Below, piece after piece: positions 1 to 10,727 of a stretch of 64,000 nucleotides of DNA. Below the pieces are notes generated by a model that saw only the letters and a list, made by a program, of their open reading frames with translations, was not told where the DNA came from and searched no databases. Where the stretch lies: positions 29,480,301 to 29,544,300 of the forward strand of contig OZ020622.1 of the NCBI GenBank assembly GCA_963971575.1. The letters are read 5' to 3'. This DNA is from Liopterus haemorrhoidalis (Eukaryota; Arthropoda; Insecta; Coleoptera; Dytiscidae). Each line of letters begins with the position of its first letter. The stretch's first letter is position 1. A program made the position numbers and the translations under genes.

Positions 1-474
1 CTTGTTTACATCCATGGGATGTCAAACATTTCATATTTTCCCGGGGTTAGAAGTAGGAAGTTTTCTTCTTGTTACTGGCATAACCACAATGCCTTGCGTA
101 TCAAGTCATGTGACTCAGTAACTAATATGGCGTCATATCTGCCTTAACATCTTAACTTGTTTTCTTCAATATTTGATGTATTCAAGTGTTTCTTAACAAC
201 TCTTTTACTGTTCTGGACACCATGGGTCTAACTTCACTTACTTATATTACATCTTGGCGACATGCTTAACTATTTCGGTAAGGGAATTGTACAGTTTGTG
301 TTTGCTTTTATGACCGGTTCATTTTGTTATAGAAATCCTTGATAAAGTTTATGAAGAATAAACGAAATATTGGATCAATTATGAAATAATTGCATTATCC
401 TTCGCTTTACTTCTTTTTCCCAAATAATTTCCTAAGATAGTGCCTCAACAGAAGATCAAAAATTCTCCGTGCTG

Positions 475-475
<1 letters not shown>
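1..475 (+). mobile_element. PLE-B, 3' terminal fragment
   Basis: This stretch matches the 3' end of the PLE-B element at 42370-42845 on the same strand, and its inverted copy at 39103-39540, nearly base for base by eye. It is the non-coding 3' tail of a Penelope-like element and contains the hairpin motif described at 337-373. No coding part is in the window, because the upstream portion lies left of base 1. It ends at a TA microsatellite, as the other PLE-B ends do. Confidence 0.8.
337..373 (+). other. PLE hairpin motif, second type
   Basis: The line reads CCTTGATAAA, then a 6-bp stem (GTTTAT at 347-352, ATAAAC at 358-363) around a 5-nt loop, then GAAATATTGG. The same flanks with different stem sequences occur at 15994-16032 and 42925-42962 on the minus strand. 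Copies of this stem are at 39165-39200 (minus) and 42706-42741 (plus). The flanks resemble a degenerate hammerhead core, but the essential C3 and G8 are not matched. Confidence 0.55.

Positions 476-522
<47 letters not shown>
476..522. repeat. (TA)n microsatellite
   Basis: A run of alternating TA, with one TG interruption, lies between the 3' ends of two different PLE families. PLE 3' ends in this window repeatedly abut such tracts. Confidence 0.95.
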
Positions 523-610
523 GATGTAAATTATTGACGAGTAATATTCAGTTATAAAATGTTCTTTAATCGTCAGTTTTTTGTTTAGGAAAATTAAAAA
601 ACAAGATTTA

Positions 611-647
611 TGGTACGTTTCGCGTTTATTAGTCAACGCATCTTCAG
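611..647 (-). ncRNA. hammerhead-like motif in PLE-C tail
   Basis: On the minus strand this reads CTGAAGA (647-641), then T, then stem II GCGTT/AACGC (plus coordinates 635-639 and 622-626), then GAAACGTA. This matches the hammerhead core CUGANGA - stem II - GAAA. The palindrome ACGT supplies a 2-bp stem III, and A is at the cleavage position. The bases GG before the core can pair with CC after the cleavage site to start stem I. One extra U lies between the core and stem II, so activity is not certain. Confidence 0.55.
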
Positions 648-1092
648 CCTAAAATAATTATGTAATTATATACATAGAATTACAATTTTATATTAATATG
701 AGAAATGGTATAACTGGATTTTAACAAGATAATCAAAGTTTAGGTAGATATAATTGTAGTTTTGTAAATATATTGATAATAGAATTAAAAACTCACCAGA
801 AGATAGAAGTAAACAGTGGTCAGTTGGTTAAAGTCCAAAATTTTGGTCAAAAGTTAAAAAATTGGAAGTCAAGAATTAAAAATAATAAAATTCACTGTGT
901 ACGTGTATATGTATGTCAGGTGACTGTGATAAAAAATCTTATTGCAATATACTAATCTGGTAATCAAGGTACGTTTAAACTTGTAGAAAAAATATATGAT
1001 AGGAGATATGGGGTCAATGGCCGCTGTCTGAATTTGAATATATACGGGAAGTTAAATTGAATGGATATTTTATTGAAATATGTATTTTAAGT

Positions 1093-1584
1093 TTAGTGTA
1101 AATTTTTGAATAAGGGGTGGTAAATTTTGCTCAAATCGTCAATGTCTGTCTTTTTGTTTACGTTTTGTCCTAGTGTGTCGAGTATATGTAACATTTCAGA
1201 TGTAAGTCTTTTATCCCAATTTTTTTCTTTGTCTAATATTTTGACATTAAGGTAGTCGAAATTGTGATTATACTTAGTGGCGTGGATGACAAGAGCAGTA
1301 CTTTGAGGCTTGAGCCTTACATCTGATTTGTGTTGGGTTATCCTGTGTCTTAGCTTTTGAGATGTAGTACCTATATATGTGCGAGGGCAGGAAAAACATG
1401 GGATAGAGTATACTAGGTTGGATTGATCTAGATTTTCAATTTTTGATTTTAATTTTGAAAAGTTTTGTTGGTTATTGTTGTTAGTGGTAAATGCTATTGA
1501 TAAATTGTGGCGATCAAATACTTTTTTATATTGGTTAAAACTAGGATCGTGAAAAAGGAGTGTTATGTATTTTTTGTCATTCAT
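1093..1584 (-). pseudogene. PLE-C GIY-YIG endonuclease domain
   Basis: A 163-residue open frame corresponds to the C-terminal part of a PLE polyprotein. It has the GIY-YIG signature of this family: a Y-S-I-P-C stretch, a second cysteine, YIGTTSQKLRHR and then QHKSDVRLKP. The ending is the conserved NKKTD segment. In full-length relatives this domain follows the reverse transcriptase and nicks target DNA. The frame begins at an internal Met. Coding similarity continues upstream to about 1806, where the copy is truncated, so no RT is present and the copy cannot be autonomous. Confidence 0.8.
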
Positions 1585-1806
1585 GTCTGTCCGGTTGTCA
1601 TGTGTATTGTATATTTTGTTTGTTCTTTCTTGAATACGTCTCTTAATAAGTTTTAAGGGAAAGTTGTTGCTTAAGAACGCGCTGGTAACCTTTTTAAGGT
1701 TTTCTTTTCTAAAACTAACGTCAGATAGTTTTAGAGCTCTGTCGATAGTATTATCTAAGATATTTATTTTTTGGTTCTTAGGGTGGTTTGAATAAAAATT
1801 GAATAA

Positions 1807-2084
1807 ATTTTTTTTAATTTTATTTTTATACTAATTTTTTTATTACAACGACCACCGTATTTTATAATGTCTGTCCATTACATCGGCCGCTGATGATAAC
1901 TGCATATCAAAGGTTAGTTTTTTCTTATTTATTACAATATGTTTTTTCACTTTACTCACCGCTGGGGCCCATGGTCTGCAGTTCCTTCTGGGTCTTGCTC
2001 TTTACAAACCCATATTTGATATTTTTAAGACCATTTACATTATTTGTATTTTAGATTTAATTATTGTTCTCTAAGATAATATGT
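1807..2084. other. unassigned AT-rich spacer
   Basis: I see no gene here. The stretch lies between the broken 5' end of PLE-C copy 1 and a PLE tail fragment. A GC-richer patch near 1960-2000 resembles nothing I can name. Confidence 0.4.
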
Positions 2085-2204
2085 AATTCTAGGCTGAAGA
2101 TGCATAAAACTAATATATGCGAAACGTCGCAATGAGTTAAACTAACTTATTATTTTTTTCCTACCTATTTGACGATTAAAGAAGAGACACATTTATTATA
2201 TATA
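2085..2204 (+). mobile_element. PLE 3' tail fragment (PLE-C-like)
   Basis: This is a short plus-strand tail with the hammerhead-like motif at 2094-2128. It is followed by a segment ending in GACGATTAAAGAAG and a TA-rich stretch, resembling the complement of the PLE-C tail near 8265-8290. No coding sequence is attached. Confidence 0.55.
2094..2128 (+). ncRNA. hammerhead-like motif
   Basis: CTGAAGA at 2094-2100 is followed by T, then stem II GCATA (2102-2106) / TATGC (2116-2120), then GAAACGTC (2121-2128). The stem sequence differs from those of PLE-A, PLE-C and PLE-D but still pairs, which is the covariation expected of a structured RNA. Stem I pairing is weak here, so this copy may have decayed. 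Confidence 0.5.
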
Positions 2205-2662
2205 GTATGTTTTTACATCTTAATATTTGACATACATTCGCATATCAATATATTACTTATTTTGGTTCATTCCTGCTTGGCGGTCAGTCACCTTTCACGT
2301 CATATTGTCTACGCCTGACGTGTTCGAGCGCTTTCGCACTTCATAGACGACTTGACGATGATAGGAGAGTGAAGTGCCCCGCCAGTTCTTTAAATGGCTG
2401 CTGGCTTCAGTCGTACTGGACTCTAATACGACTCCCAAAAGACTCTCAATGGACTCACAATAGTCCTCACTAGACTCTCAAGAGTTCCTGGCGGACACCC
2501 GCACACAACTCAATATCTCGGGACCCTTCCCGTGGCCTCAAAACTAAGTAAACTTAGTTTACAATTGACGGCCCATGCCGGTCTTCACACAAAACCAACT
2601 CGTCTCGTGTCCACGCCGTGAGTGACCACTCACCTATTCTCAAATGGTTCTGACACCACCCA
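2205..2662 (+). repeat. PLE-E 3' UTR, left arm of inverted repeat
   Basis: This segment is the reverse complement of 10729-11182, with only scattered differences by eye. The right arm is the 3' UTR of PLE-E copy 1, so this is a plus-strand fragment of the same UTR with no coding part. It contains a short cluster of related GACTCNNAA-like words near 2415-2490. Confidence 0.75.
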
Positions 2663-2868
2663 TTCGGTTGATCCATCACGTGACATATTTCCAGAAATCG
2701 ATGATTCTAACCCAACGGTCGATATATGTTACCCGCACTACTCAGTGTTTTGCGAGTATCGCCACCATAAAGGGGCAATAACCTGAATATATTAGCCATC
2801 TCTCTGGTCTAATATACTCCATATACGGTTTCAAATAAAACCATATATGGGAGTTCAAATAAAACCAA
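2663..2868. other. unassigned sequence before PLE-A
   Basis: There is no open frame of note. The end of the stretch carries two near copies of a CAAATAAAACCATATA-like phrase before the TA tract, which may be host sequence or an unrecognised repeat. Confidence 0.35.
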
Positions 2869-2889
2869 ATATATATATATATATATATA
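2869..2889. repeat. (TA)n microsatellite
   Basis: A pure AT-alternating tract borders the left end of the PLE-A inverted pair. A similar tract borders the right end at 8225-8243. Confidence 0.9.
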
Positions 2890-2899
2890 GAAATATGGT

Positions 2900-5508
2900 T
2901 CTTGACGAAAAATGATATGAGGAGAAATAATAGTTCTTATTTACTCGTCAAATTATATTAAAAAATATTATTACAAAATAATAATTTTATGAGACGTTTC
3001 GACTGGGACATCCAGTCATCTTCAGTCTATAAATAAAAAATATACAATTTTACAAAATTTATAAATCAGTCTTCAAAAAAATAATATAAATAAAATGTGA
3101 AAAACACTTAAAAATCACGTTAAAAAACATTAAAGAATTATAGATGATTAAAACAAAGTATTAAAATAATAAATAATAATAAATAAATGAATAAAAGTTA
3201 AAAAAGTTAAAAAATTTAAAAAAATTTAAAAAATTTTAAAAATGGCGCCTAGCACCATTTTGTGAGAGAAATAAAAAAATTTTTTCATATAAATTACCAT
3301 TAGAAAAGATTACAAACAAGTACAAAGAGTCACAGAAAAATTATATGACATACAAAACTGTGTGACAAAAAGGAAGGAAGTGTTCTTAACTGGACAGACT
3401 TACCTAAAGTAAAAAAAAAACCAAAACTAATTAAAAACTTCTAAACATATTTTAGCAGCTAGACCACTATGTGTACGTAGAAGTGTGACATGTTGTGTCA
3501 GAGCAGGCAAGCCCGTTACTGACATAACACCTAGACAGTCAGACGTCACAATGCTGATAAGCTAAAGACCAAATGTAACAAGAAAAAAGACAAACAGCTG
3601 ATGTCTAAGAAATTAGTTTAAAATATGATTTATTTAACCCGACCGTGTCTGTTTTCTTGTTAACACATTTGTCTTTAGAGGAATGGATGTGTAGCATCTC
3701 TGAGATCATCCTTTTTTGAAAGTGGCTTTCTTTATCAAGAATTTTGACATTCTCATAATTAAAAATGTGGCCTGTCGTATTAGTGTGTACCGCTAAAGCT
3801 GTGCAATTGGGTTTCAATCTAACGTCACTTTTGTGCTGGTAAATGCGTTTCTTTAAAATTTGTTGTGTCGTTCCTATGTAGTTTTTATTACACCCATTAC
3901 ACGGTATTTCATAAACGACGTTTGAAGTTTCAAGTTTTGGGATATCGGCTTTAAGTTTGGAAAAATTACGGTTGTTATTGTTATCAGAGCTGAAGGCTAA
4001 CTTAATATCATGTGTTTTAAAGATGTTTTTATAATGCAGGAATTGAGAATTGTGATATGGGAAGCTGAGGTAGTTGTTAGAATTGGCAATATTATTGGTT
4101 GGGTTTGTGTTATAGGCTGCCCATATTCTTTTTTTGATGCAATTATTAATTAGATTTGAAGGGTAATTGTTGATTTTAAATTCTTTTTTGATAATTTGAA
4201 AATTTTTAGTCCTGTATTTAGGATGGGACAGTTTGATAGCTCTATCCAACACATTGTTGAGGGTGTTAATTTTTAAAGACATAGGATGGTTAGATAAATA
4301 ATTTAGGTATCGCCAACTGTGGGTACTTTTTTGGAACCAATTAGTGATGATAGAATTGTCCTGTGAACGTATCAAAGCCACATCCATAAAAGCAAGCCTA
4401 CCATTTTCTTCTTCCTCATGTGTAAAATTTAAACGGGGATGGAAGGAATTGAAACTATCTAGCAAGGTGTTAATTAAATGTTTAGGGTATATTAAAATTA
4501 TATCGTCCACATATCTGTAGTATTTAAGGGGAGAAGTTGATAAGTTTTTCAAACATTGGGATTCAAGTTCCTCCATGACAAGATTTGCTACAACACTGGA
4601 AATAGGACTGCCCATGGCACAACCATGTGTTTGAGCATACAATTTATCAAATGCTTTGAAATATGTATTATTCAGGCAAAATCTAGTACCTGTCAAGAAC
4701 TCGGTTTTAGAAAGAGAAGTGAAAACTTGAATTTGGTCCCATTTTTCATCAATAATTTTAAGTGCCAGGTTAATAGGAATATTCGTATATAGTGATTCTA
4801 CATCGAGCGAAAGCATAATATGATTATCTGGAATTCTGATGTTTCTGATGTTTTTGACAAATTCGAAACTATTTTTCACATTACTGTTGGTATGGCCTAC
4901 AATATTGGATAAAATTTGAGATAGGAATTTTGACATTTTATATGTGGGAGAGTCTATACTGGAAACTATGGGACGTAGTGGAACATTAACTTTGTGTATT
5001 TTAGGCAAAAAATAAATGCGTGGTGGGTTCGCATTGGTGATCAGAAGAGATTGTTTGGTTTTGTCACTAATGGATTTGTTGTTGAACCAAGTTTTAATAA
5101 TAGAGTTATTTTCATTTTGTAATTTGGTGGTAGGATTACTTTTTATTAGCTTATACGTGTCAACATCGTCCAACAATGTGTTAGCTTTGGTGAGATATTC
5201 TTGTTTGTCTTGAACAACCGTGATGTTACCCTTATCCGCCTTGCTAACAAGAATTTCTGGATGGTCTTTTAAAAAAATGTTGGTTTCCTTGTTAATTTTA
5301 TGAAAAAAGTTAATATTATTATTATTTTTGATTTTTTTATTATTATTAAGGTTAATTAATGTTTTAGTGTAGTTAGTGACTTTATCAATCAATTCTTGCC
5401 CGTCTTCAATCTTATATTGATGGATGGCTGTTTCTGTGCATTTAATTATGTTGTGTACTGTTGATTGTGTAAGTTTGGGTGGTTCAAAATTAAATTTTGG
5501 ACCCAAGC
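2900..5508 (-). mobile_element. PLE-A left copy of head-to-head pair
   Basis: This minus-strand copy runs from its 3' end near 2900 to a 5' truncation at about 5508, where it abuts the plus-strand copy. Its non-coding part (2900-3604) holds a hammerhead-like motif at 2991-3025 and a long A/T-rich 3' UTR. The same UTR reads in reverse at 7543-8224. Arms of about 2.6 kb are nearly identical, so together they form a giant near-palindrome with a spacer of about 125 bp that belongs only to the right copy. Confidence 0.88.
2991..3025 (-). ncRNA. hammerhead-like motif in PLE-A left tail
   Basis: This is the minus-strand copy of the motif at 8118-8150. CTGAAGA is at 3025-3019, stem II is GACTGG/CCAGTC at 3017-3012 and 3006-3001, then GAAACGTC. 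All core and stem positions agree with the right copy. Confidence 0.55.
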
Positions 5509-5566
5509 AAACAGACACATGGATAAGTTTTCTTGTATACAACAGCAGAACCAACCACCCATACAA
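3605..5566 (-). CDS. PLE-A reverse transcriptase / GIY-YIG polyprotein, 5'-truncated
   Basis: This 653-residue open frame reads as a Penelope-type protein: RT followed by a GIY-YIG endonuclease. An ADKG finger motif lies at about residues 110-113 and the PPRIYFLPKIHK block at 181-192. RT motif A (LSLDVESLYTN) is at about 252-262, motif B (CAMGSPISS) at about 316-324, and the catalytic YVDD at 352-355. GIY-YIG with YIGTT and QHKSD runs from about 549 to 630. The first 20 residues are not native: they come from antisense reading of the adjacent inverted copy, and true PLE-A sequence starts at LGPKF (about 5506). The frame has no internal stop, but it lacks the N-terminal region present in relatives, so autonomous activity is doubtful. 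Confidence 0.82.
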   Translation of the reverse strand: MYGWLVLLLYTRKLIHVSVCLGPKFNFEPPKLTQSTVHNIIKCTETAIHQYKIEDGQELIDKVTNYTKTLINLNNNKKIKNNNNINFFHKINKETNIFLKDHPEILVSKADKGNITVVQDKQEYLTKANTLLDDVDTYKLIKSNPTTKLQNENNSIIKTWFNNKSISDKTKQSLLITNANPPRIYFLPKIHKVNVPLRPIVSSIDSPTYKMSKFLSQILSNIVGHTNSNVKNSFEFVKNIRNIRIPDNHIMLSLDVESLYTNIPINLALKIIDEKWDQIQVFTSLSKTEFLTGTRFCLNNTYFKAFDKLYAQTHGCAMGSPISSVVANLVMEELESQCLKNLSTSPLKYYRYVDDIILIYPKHLINTLLDSFNSFHPRLNFTHEEEENGRLAFMDVALIRSQDNSIITNWFQKSTHSWRYLNYLSNHPMSLKINTLNNVLDRAIKLSHPKYRTKNFQIIKKEFKINNYPSNLINNCIKKRIWAAYNTNPTNNIANSNNYLSFPYHNSQFLHYKNIFKTHDIKLAFSSDNNNNRNFSKLKADIPKLETSNVVYEIPCNGCNKNYIGTTQQILKKRIYQHKSDVRLKPNCTALAVHTNTTGHIFNYENVKILDKESHFQKRMISEMLHIHSSKDKCVNKKTDTVGLNKSYFKLIS

Positions 5567-7539
5567 ATGCAGGACAATTGGATAAAAAACATTAGTAACA
5601 CCGCCCTTCCAACAAACGTGAAATTATGTCGAAGCCTGGGTCCAAAATTTAATTTTGAACCACCCAAACTTACACAATCAACAGTACACAACATAATTAA
5701 ATGCACAGAAACAGCCATCCATCAATATAAGATTGAAGACGGGCAAGAATTTATTGATAAAGTCACTAACTACACTAAAACATTAATTAACCTTAATAAT
5801 AATAAAAAAATCAAAAATAATAATAATATTAACTTTTTTCATAAAATTAACAAGGAAACCAACATTTTTTTAAAAGACCATCCAGAAATTCTTGTTAGCA
5901 AGGCGGATAAGGGTAACATCACGGTTGTTCAAGACAAACAAGAATGTCTCACCAAAGCTAACACATTGTTGGACGATGTTGACACGTATAAGCTAATAAA
6001 AAGTAATCCTACCACCAAATTACAAAATGAAAATAACTCTATTATTAAAACTTGGTTCAACAACAAATCCATTAGTGACAAAACCAAACAATCTCTTCTG
6101 ATCACCAATGCGAACCCACCACGCATTTATTTTTTTGCCTAAAATACACAAAGTTAATGTTCCACTACGTCCCATAGTTTCCAGTATAGACTCTCCCACA
6201 TATAAAATGTCAAAATTCCTATCTCAAATTTTATCCAATATTGTAGGCCATACCAACAGTAATGTGAAAAATAGTTTCGAATTTATCAAAAACATCAGAA
6301 ACATCAGAATTCCAGATAATCATATTATGCTTTCGCTCGATGTAGAATCACTATATACGAATATTCCTATTAACCTGGCACTTAAAATTATTGATGAAAA
6401 ATGGGACCAAATTCAAGATTTCACTTCTCTTTCTAAAACCGAGTTCTTGACAGGTACTAGATTTTGCCTGAATAATACATATTTCAAAGCATTTGATAAA
6501 TTGTATGCTCAAACACATGGTTGTGCCATGGGCAGTCCTATTTCCAGTGTTGTAGCAAATCTTGTCATGGAGGAACTTGAATCCCAATGTTTGAAAAACT
6601 TATCAACTTCTCCCCTTATATACTACACATATGTGGACGATATAATTTTAATATACCCTAAACATTTAATTAACACCTTGCTAGATAGTTTCAATTCCTT
6701 CCATCCCCGTTTAAATTTTACACATGAGGAAGAAGAAAATGGTAGGCTTGCTTTTATGGATGTGGCTTTGATACGTTCACAGGACAATTCTATCATCACT
6801 AATTGGTTCCAAAAAAAGTACACACAGTTGGCGATACCTAAATTATTTATCTAACCATCCTATGTCTTTAAAAATTAACACCCTCAACAATGTGTTGGAT
6901 AGAGCTATCAAACTGTCCCATCCTAAATACAGGACTAAAAATTTTCAAATTATCAAAAAAGAATTTAAAATCAACAATTACCCTTCAAATCTAATTAATA
7001 ATTGCATCAAAAAAAGAATATGGGCAGCCTATAACACAAACCCAACCAATAATATTGCCAATTCTAACAACTACCTCAGCTTCCCATATCACAATTCTCA
7101 ATTCCTGCATTATAAAAACATCTTTAAAACACATGATATTAAGTTAGCCTTCAGCTCTGATAACAATAACAACCGTAATTTTTCCAAACTTAAAGCCGAT
7201 ATCCCAAAACTTGAAACTTCAAACGTCGTTTATGAAATACCGTGTAATGGGTGTAATAAAAACTACATAGGAACGACACAACAAATTTTAAAGAAACGCA
7301 TTTACCAGCACAAAAGTGACGTTAGATTGAAACCCAATTGCACAGCTTTAGCGGTACACACTAATACGACAGGCCACATTTTTAATTATGAGAATGTCAA
7401 AATTCTTGATAAAGAAAGCCACTTTCAAAAAAGGATGATCTCAGAGATGCTACACATCCATTCCTCTAAAGACAAATGTGTTAACAAGAAAACAGACACG
7501 GTCGGGTTAAATAAATCATATTTTAAACTAATTTCTTAG
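5509..7539 (+). pseudogene. PLE-A RT / GIY-YIG, two frameshifts
   Basis: This copy encodes the same protein as the left copy plus about 40 extra N-terminal residues (through LPTNVKLCRSLGPKF). Two single-base insertions break it. One is a T run of 7 instead of 6 near 6130, inside the PPRIYF block. The other is an A run of 7 instead of 6 near 6815, just after the ITNWFQK segment. Three consecutive frames (to 6142, 6108-6854 and 6862-7539) cover the whole protein. The catalytic YVDD is intact, but the preceding residues read YYT rather than YYR. Both lesions are in homopolymers, so they could be assembly errors. Confidence 0.8.
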
Positions 7540-8117
7540 ACATCAGCTGTTTGTCTTTTTTCTTGTTACATTTGGTCTTTAGCTTATCAGCATTGTGACG
7601 TCTGACTGTCTAGGTGTTATGTCAGTAACGGACTTGCCTGCTCTGACACAACATGTCACACTTCTACGTACACATAGTGGTCTAGCTGCTAAAATATGTT
7701 TAGAAGTTTTTAATTAGTTTTGGTTTTTTTTAACTTTAGGTAAGTCTGTCCAGTTAAGAACACTTCCTTCCTTTTTGTCACACAGTTTTGTATGTCATAT
7801 AATTTTTCTGTGACTCTTTGTACTTGTTTGTAATCTTTTCTAATGGTAATTTATATGAAAAATTTTTTTTATTTCTCTCACAAAATGGTGCTAGGCGCCA
7901 TTTTTAAAATTTTTTAAATTTTTTTAAATTTTTTAACTTTTTTAACTTTTATTCATTTATTTATTATTATTTATTATTTTAATACTTTGTTTTAATCATC
8001 TATAATTCTTTAATGTTTTTTAACGTGATTTTTAAGTGTTTTTCACATTTTATTTGTATTATTTTTTTGAAGACTGATTTATAAATTTTGTAAAATTGTA
8101 TATTTTTTATTTATAGA

Positions 8118-8150
8118 CTGAAGATGACTGGATGTCCCAGTCGAAACGTC
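8118..8150 (+). ncRNA. hammerhead-like motif in PLE-A right tail
   Basis: CTGAAGA is at 8118-8124, followed by T8125. Stem II is GACTGG (8126-8131) / CCAGTC (8137-8142) around loop ATGTC, then GAAAC (8143-8147) and GTC (8148-8150). TTATAGA before the core can pair with TCATAA after the cleavage position, with one bulged A, forming stem I. Established knowledge: hammerhead ribozymes have been reported in Penelope-like elements. Cleavage in this copy is an inference. Confidence 0.6.
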
Positions 8151-8224
8151 TCATAAAATTATTATTTTGTAATAATATTTTTTAATATAATTTGACGAGT
8201 AAATAAGAACTATTATTTCTCCTT

Positions 8225-8243
8225 ATATATATATATATATATA
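8225..8243. repeat. (TA)n microsatellite
   Basis: A short TA tract lies exactly between the 3' end of PLE-A (plus) and the 3' end of PLE-C copy 2 (minus). The two elements therefore meet tail to tail at a TA target. Confidence 0.9.
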
Positions 8244-8304
8244 GATATAAAATGTTCTTCTTTAATCGTCAGTATTAGTTAGGAAAATTAAAAAACAAGT
8301 ATCA

Positions 8305-8343
8305 TGGTACGTTTCAGGTTTTATTAGTTAACGCATCTTCAGC
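8305..8343 (-). ncRNA. decayed hammerhead-like motif in PLE-C copy 2
   Basis: The core CTGAAGA and GAAACGTA are kept, but one side of stem II has changed (GCGTT against AACCT). Only three of five pairs remain canonical, plus a possible wobble. This is the decayed counterpart of 611-647. Confidence 0.4.
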
Positions 8344-8782
8344 CTAAAATAATTATATACATAGAATTGCAATTTTATATTAATATAAGAAATGGTATAA
8401 CAGGATTTTAACAATATAATTAAAGTTTACGTAGATGTGATAGTAGTTTTGTAAATATATTGATAATAGAATTAAAAACTCACCAGTAGATAGAAGCAAT
8501 CATGGTACACTGTGGTCAGATGGTAAAAGTCCAAAATTTTTGTCAAGTTGAAAAATTGGAAGTCAAGATTTAAAATAATAAAATTCACTGTGTACGTGTA
8601 ATGTATGTCAGGTGACTGTGATAAAAATTCTTATTGCAATATCGTAATCTGGTAATCAAGGTACGTTTAAACTTGTTGAAAAAATGTATCATATGAAATA
8701 TAGGGTCAATGACCGCTGTCTGAATTTGAATATTACGGGAAGTTAAATTGAATGGATATATATTGAAATATGTATTTTAAGT

Positions 8783-10727
8783 TTAGTGTAAATTTTTGAA
8801 TAAGGGGTGGTAAATTTTGCTCAAATCGTCAATGTCTGTCTTTTTGTTAACATTTTGTCCTAGTGTGTCGAGTATATGTAACATTTCAGATGTAAGTCTT
8901 TTATCCCAATTTTTTTCTTTGTCTAATATTTTGACATTAAGGTAGTCGAAGTTGTGATTATACTTATTAGCGTGGATGGCAAGAGCAGTACTTTGAAGCT
9001 TAAGCCTTACATCTGATTTGTGTTGTGTTATCCTGTGTCTTAGCTTTTGAGATGTAGTACCTATATATGTGCGAGGGCAGGAGGAACATGGGATAGAGTA
9101 TACTAGGTTGGATTGATCGAGATTTTCAATTTTTCATTTTAATTTTGAAAAGTTTTGTTGGTTATTGTTGCTGGTGGTAAATGCTATTGAAAACTTGTGG
9201 TTTTCAAATACTTTTTTGTATTGGTTAAAACTAGGATCGTGAAAAGGGAGTGTTATGTATTTTTTGTCATTCATGTCTGTCCGGTTGTCATGTGTATTGT
9301 ATATTTGGTTTGTTCTTTCTTGAATACGTCTCTTGATAAGTTTTAAGGGAAAGTTGTTGTTTAAAAACGCGCTGGTAACCTTTTTAATGTTTTCTTTTCT
9401 AAAACTGACGTCAGATAGTTTTAGAGCTCTGTCGATAGTATTATTTAAAATGTTTATTTTTTGGTTCTTAGGGTGGTTTGAATAATAATTGAGATAGCGC
9501 CAACTATGGGTTGGTTTTTGGTACCAGTTTGTTATTATTTTTCCGTTTTCAGTGTTTCTTATAAGCGTCATATCGAAGAAATGGATAGAATTGTCTTGTT
9601 CTGTCTCGAGTGTGAATTGTAATCGTGGGTGAAAGGTGTTGAAGGAATTTGTCAGTTCGTCTATTTTATCTTTTTTGTAAGTCAGTACTAAGTCGTCAAC
9701 ATAACGTCCGTAGAACAAAGGTTTTTCGCTTAATTTGTTTAAACATTCTTCCTCTAATTCTTCTAATACCATGTTGGCAATTAAACTGGATATAGGGTTG
9801 CCCATTGCGCAACCGAAAGTTTGAGCATAGAATTCTTGACCATGTTTAAAATAAGTGTTTTGTAGGCAGAAGTTGACGCCGGTCTGAAATTCTTCTTTAG
9901 ACAATGTCGTGTAAGGTTCTATGTCGGTCCATTTTTTCTTAATAATTTCAAGGGCTAAGTTCACAGGTGTGTTTGTGTAGAGAGAGATTACGTCAAGGGA
10001 TGCTAAGATGTGGTTATCTGGTATCGTGAGATGTTTTATTTTTGATTTGAAGTCTAAGGAATTTTTTACGTTGGAATCTTTTTTTACCTATAATGTTGTT
10101 GAGGATATTGGCTAGATATTTGGACAAGGTGTAAGTAGGGGAGTTTATGCTGGAGACTATGGGGCGGTAAGGCATTCTTGGTTTATGGATTTTAGGTAAA
10201 AAATAAATTCTAGGGGGAACTGCATTAGTTGTGGATAGTTTTTGTTTTGTCATTTTGTCAATTAGTCCTATTTCAAGCCATTTTTTAACTAAGTCATTGT
10301 TTTGTTTTTGTATTTTGTTGGTGGGGTCAGATTTTAATTTTTTGTCAATTCATCTTACAGTGTTTCGGTGGTTTGTGTGTCATAATCAGTTTTGTTTAAT
10401 ATTACTGTTTTTGAACCTTTGTCAGCATTTGTGACAATAATGTTTGGGTGTTGTTTAAGGAAGTGACGTGTCTCTCTATTAATATTGTTGAAAAATGTAT
10501 TTGTGTGTTTATTGTTTTTGTGCTGTTGTATAAGGGTCGCAGTACAGCTTTTTACGTCTTGTCTTAAGTTTTGGGCGTCAGTTATTTTGTTTGTCTTAAT
10601 TGTTGATTCGGTATTTTTTATTACGTCGAAAATTGTGTCTTTTTTTATTTTATTTTCACTAAAATTAAATTTTGGGCCTAAATTGAGACAGAGTGCAACA
10701 TTTTCAGGAAGATCTGTATCGCCTTAG
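8783..10727 (-). pseudogene. PLE-C RT / GIY-YIG, multiply broken
   Basis: The reading frame is in pieces. The N-terminal part (about 10727-10254) carries stops and frame changes. The PPRIYFLPKIHK block is at about 10253-10180, with a frameshift near the T run at 10080-10086. The RT core is open at 9134-9964, with CAMGNPISS, RYVDD and THSWRYLNYYSNHP. A TGA at 9134-9136 then separates the RT from an otherwise recognisable GIY-YIG domain (9133-8783). PLE-C copy 1 has a sense codon there. Confidence 0.8.

Larger units (their letters stand above)
523..1806 (-). mobile_element. PLE-C copy 1, 5'-truncated
   Basis: This is a minus-strand Penelope-like element whose 3' tail is at 523-1090 and whose coding part runs up to about 1806. 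Alignment by eye to the second PLE-C copy (8244-10728) is continuous until about 1803-1806 and then stops, so the copy is 5'-truncated inside the region following the RT thumb. The tail holds a well-preserved hammerhead-like motif at 611-647. The stretch 648-1090 has no credible gene: it is element 3' UTR. Confidence 0.8.
5509..8224 (+). mobile_element. PLE-A right copy of head-to-head pair
   Basis: This plus-strand copy extends about 125 bp further 5' than its partner before truncation at the junction. Coding sequence runs to 7539. The 3' UTR at 7540-8224 carries the hammerhead-like motif and ends beside a TA microsatellite. It is nearly identical to the left copy by eye, apart from scattered substitutions and homopolymer length changes. 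Confidence 0.88.

Noticed and set aside
445..636. 63-codon minus frame over a TA tract
   Set aside because: It reads Ile/Tyr runs from the microsatellite and PLE tail sequence. The 38938-39156 frame is rejected for the same reason.
773..955. 60-codon plus frame in the PLE-C 3' UTR
   Set aside because: It is antisense to the element tail, with no similarity or motif, and is not conserved in the second PLE-C copy.
5446..5566. Native start of the PLE-A left ORF at MYGWLV
   Set aside because: The first 20 residues come from antisense reading of the right-hand inverted copy. Related PLEs have different sequence there.
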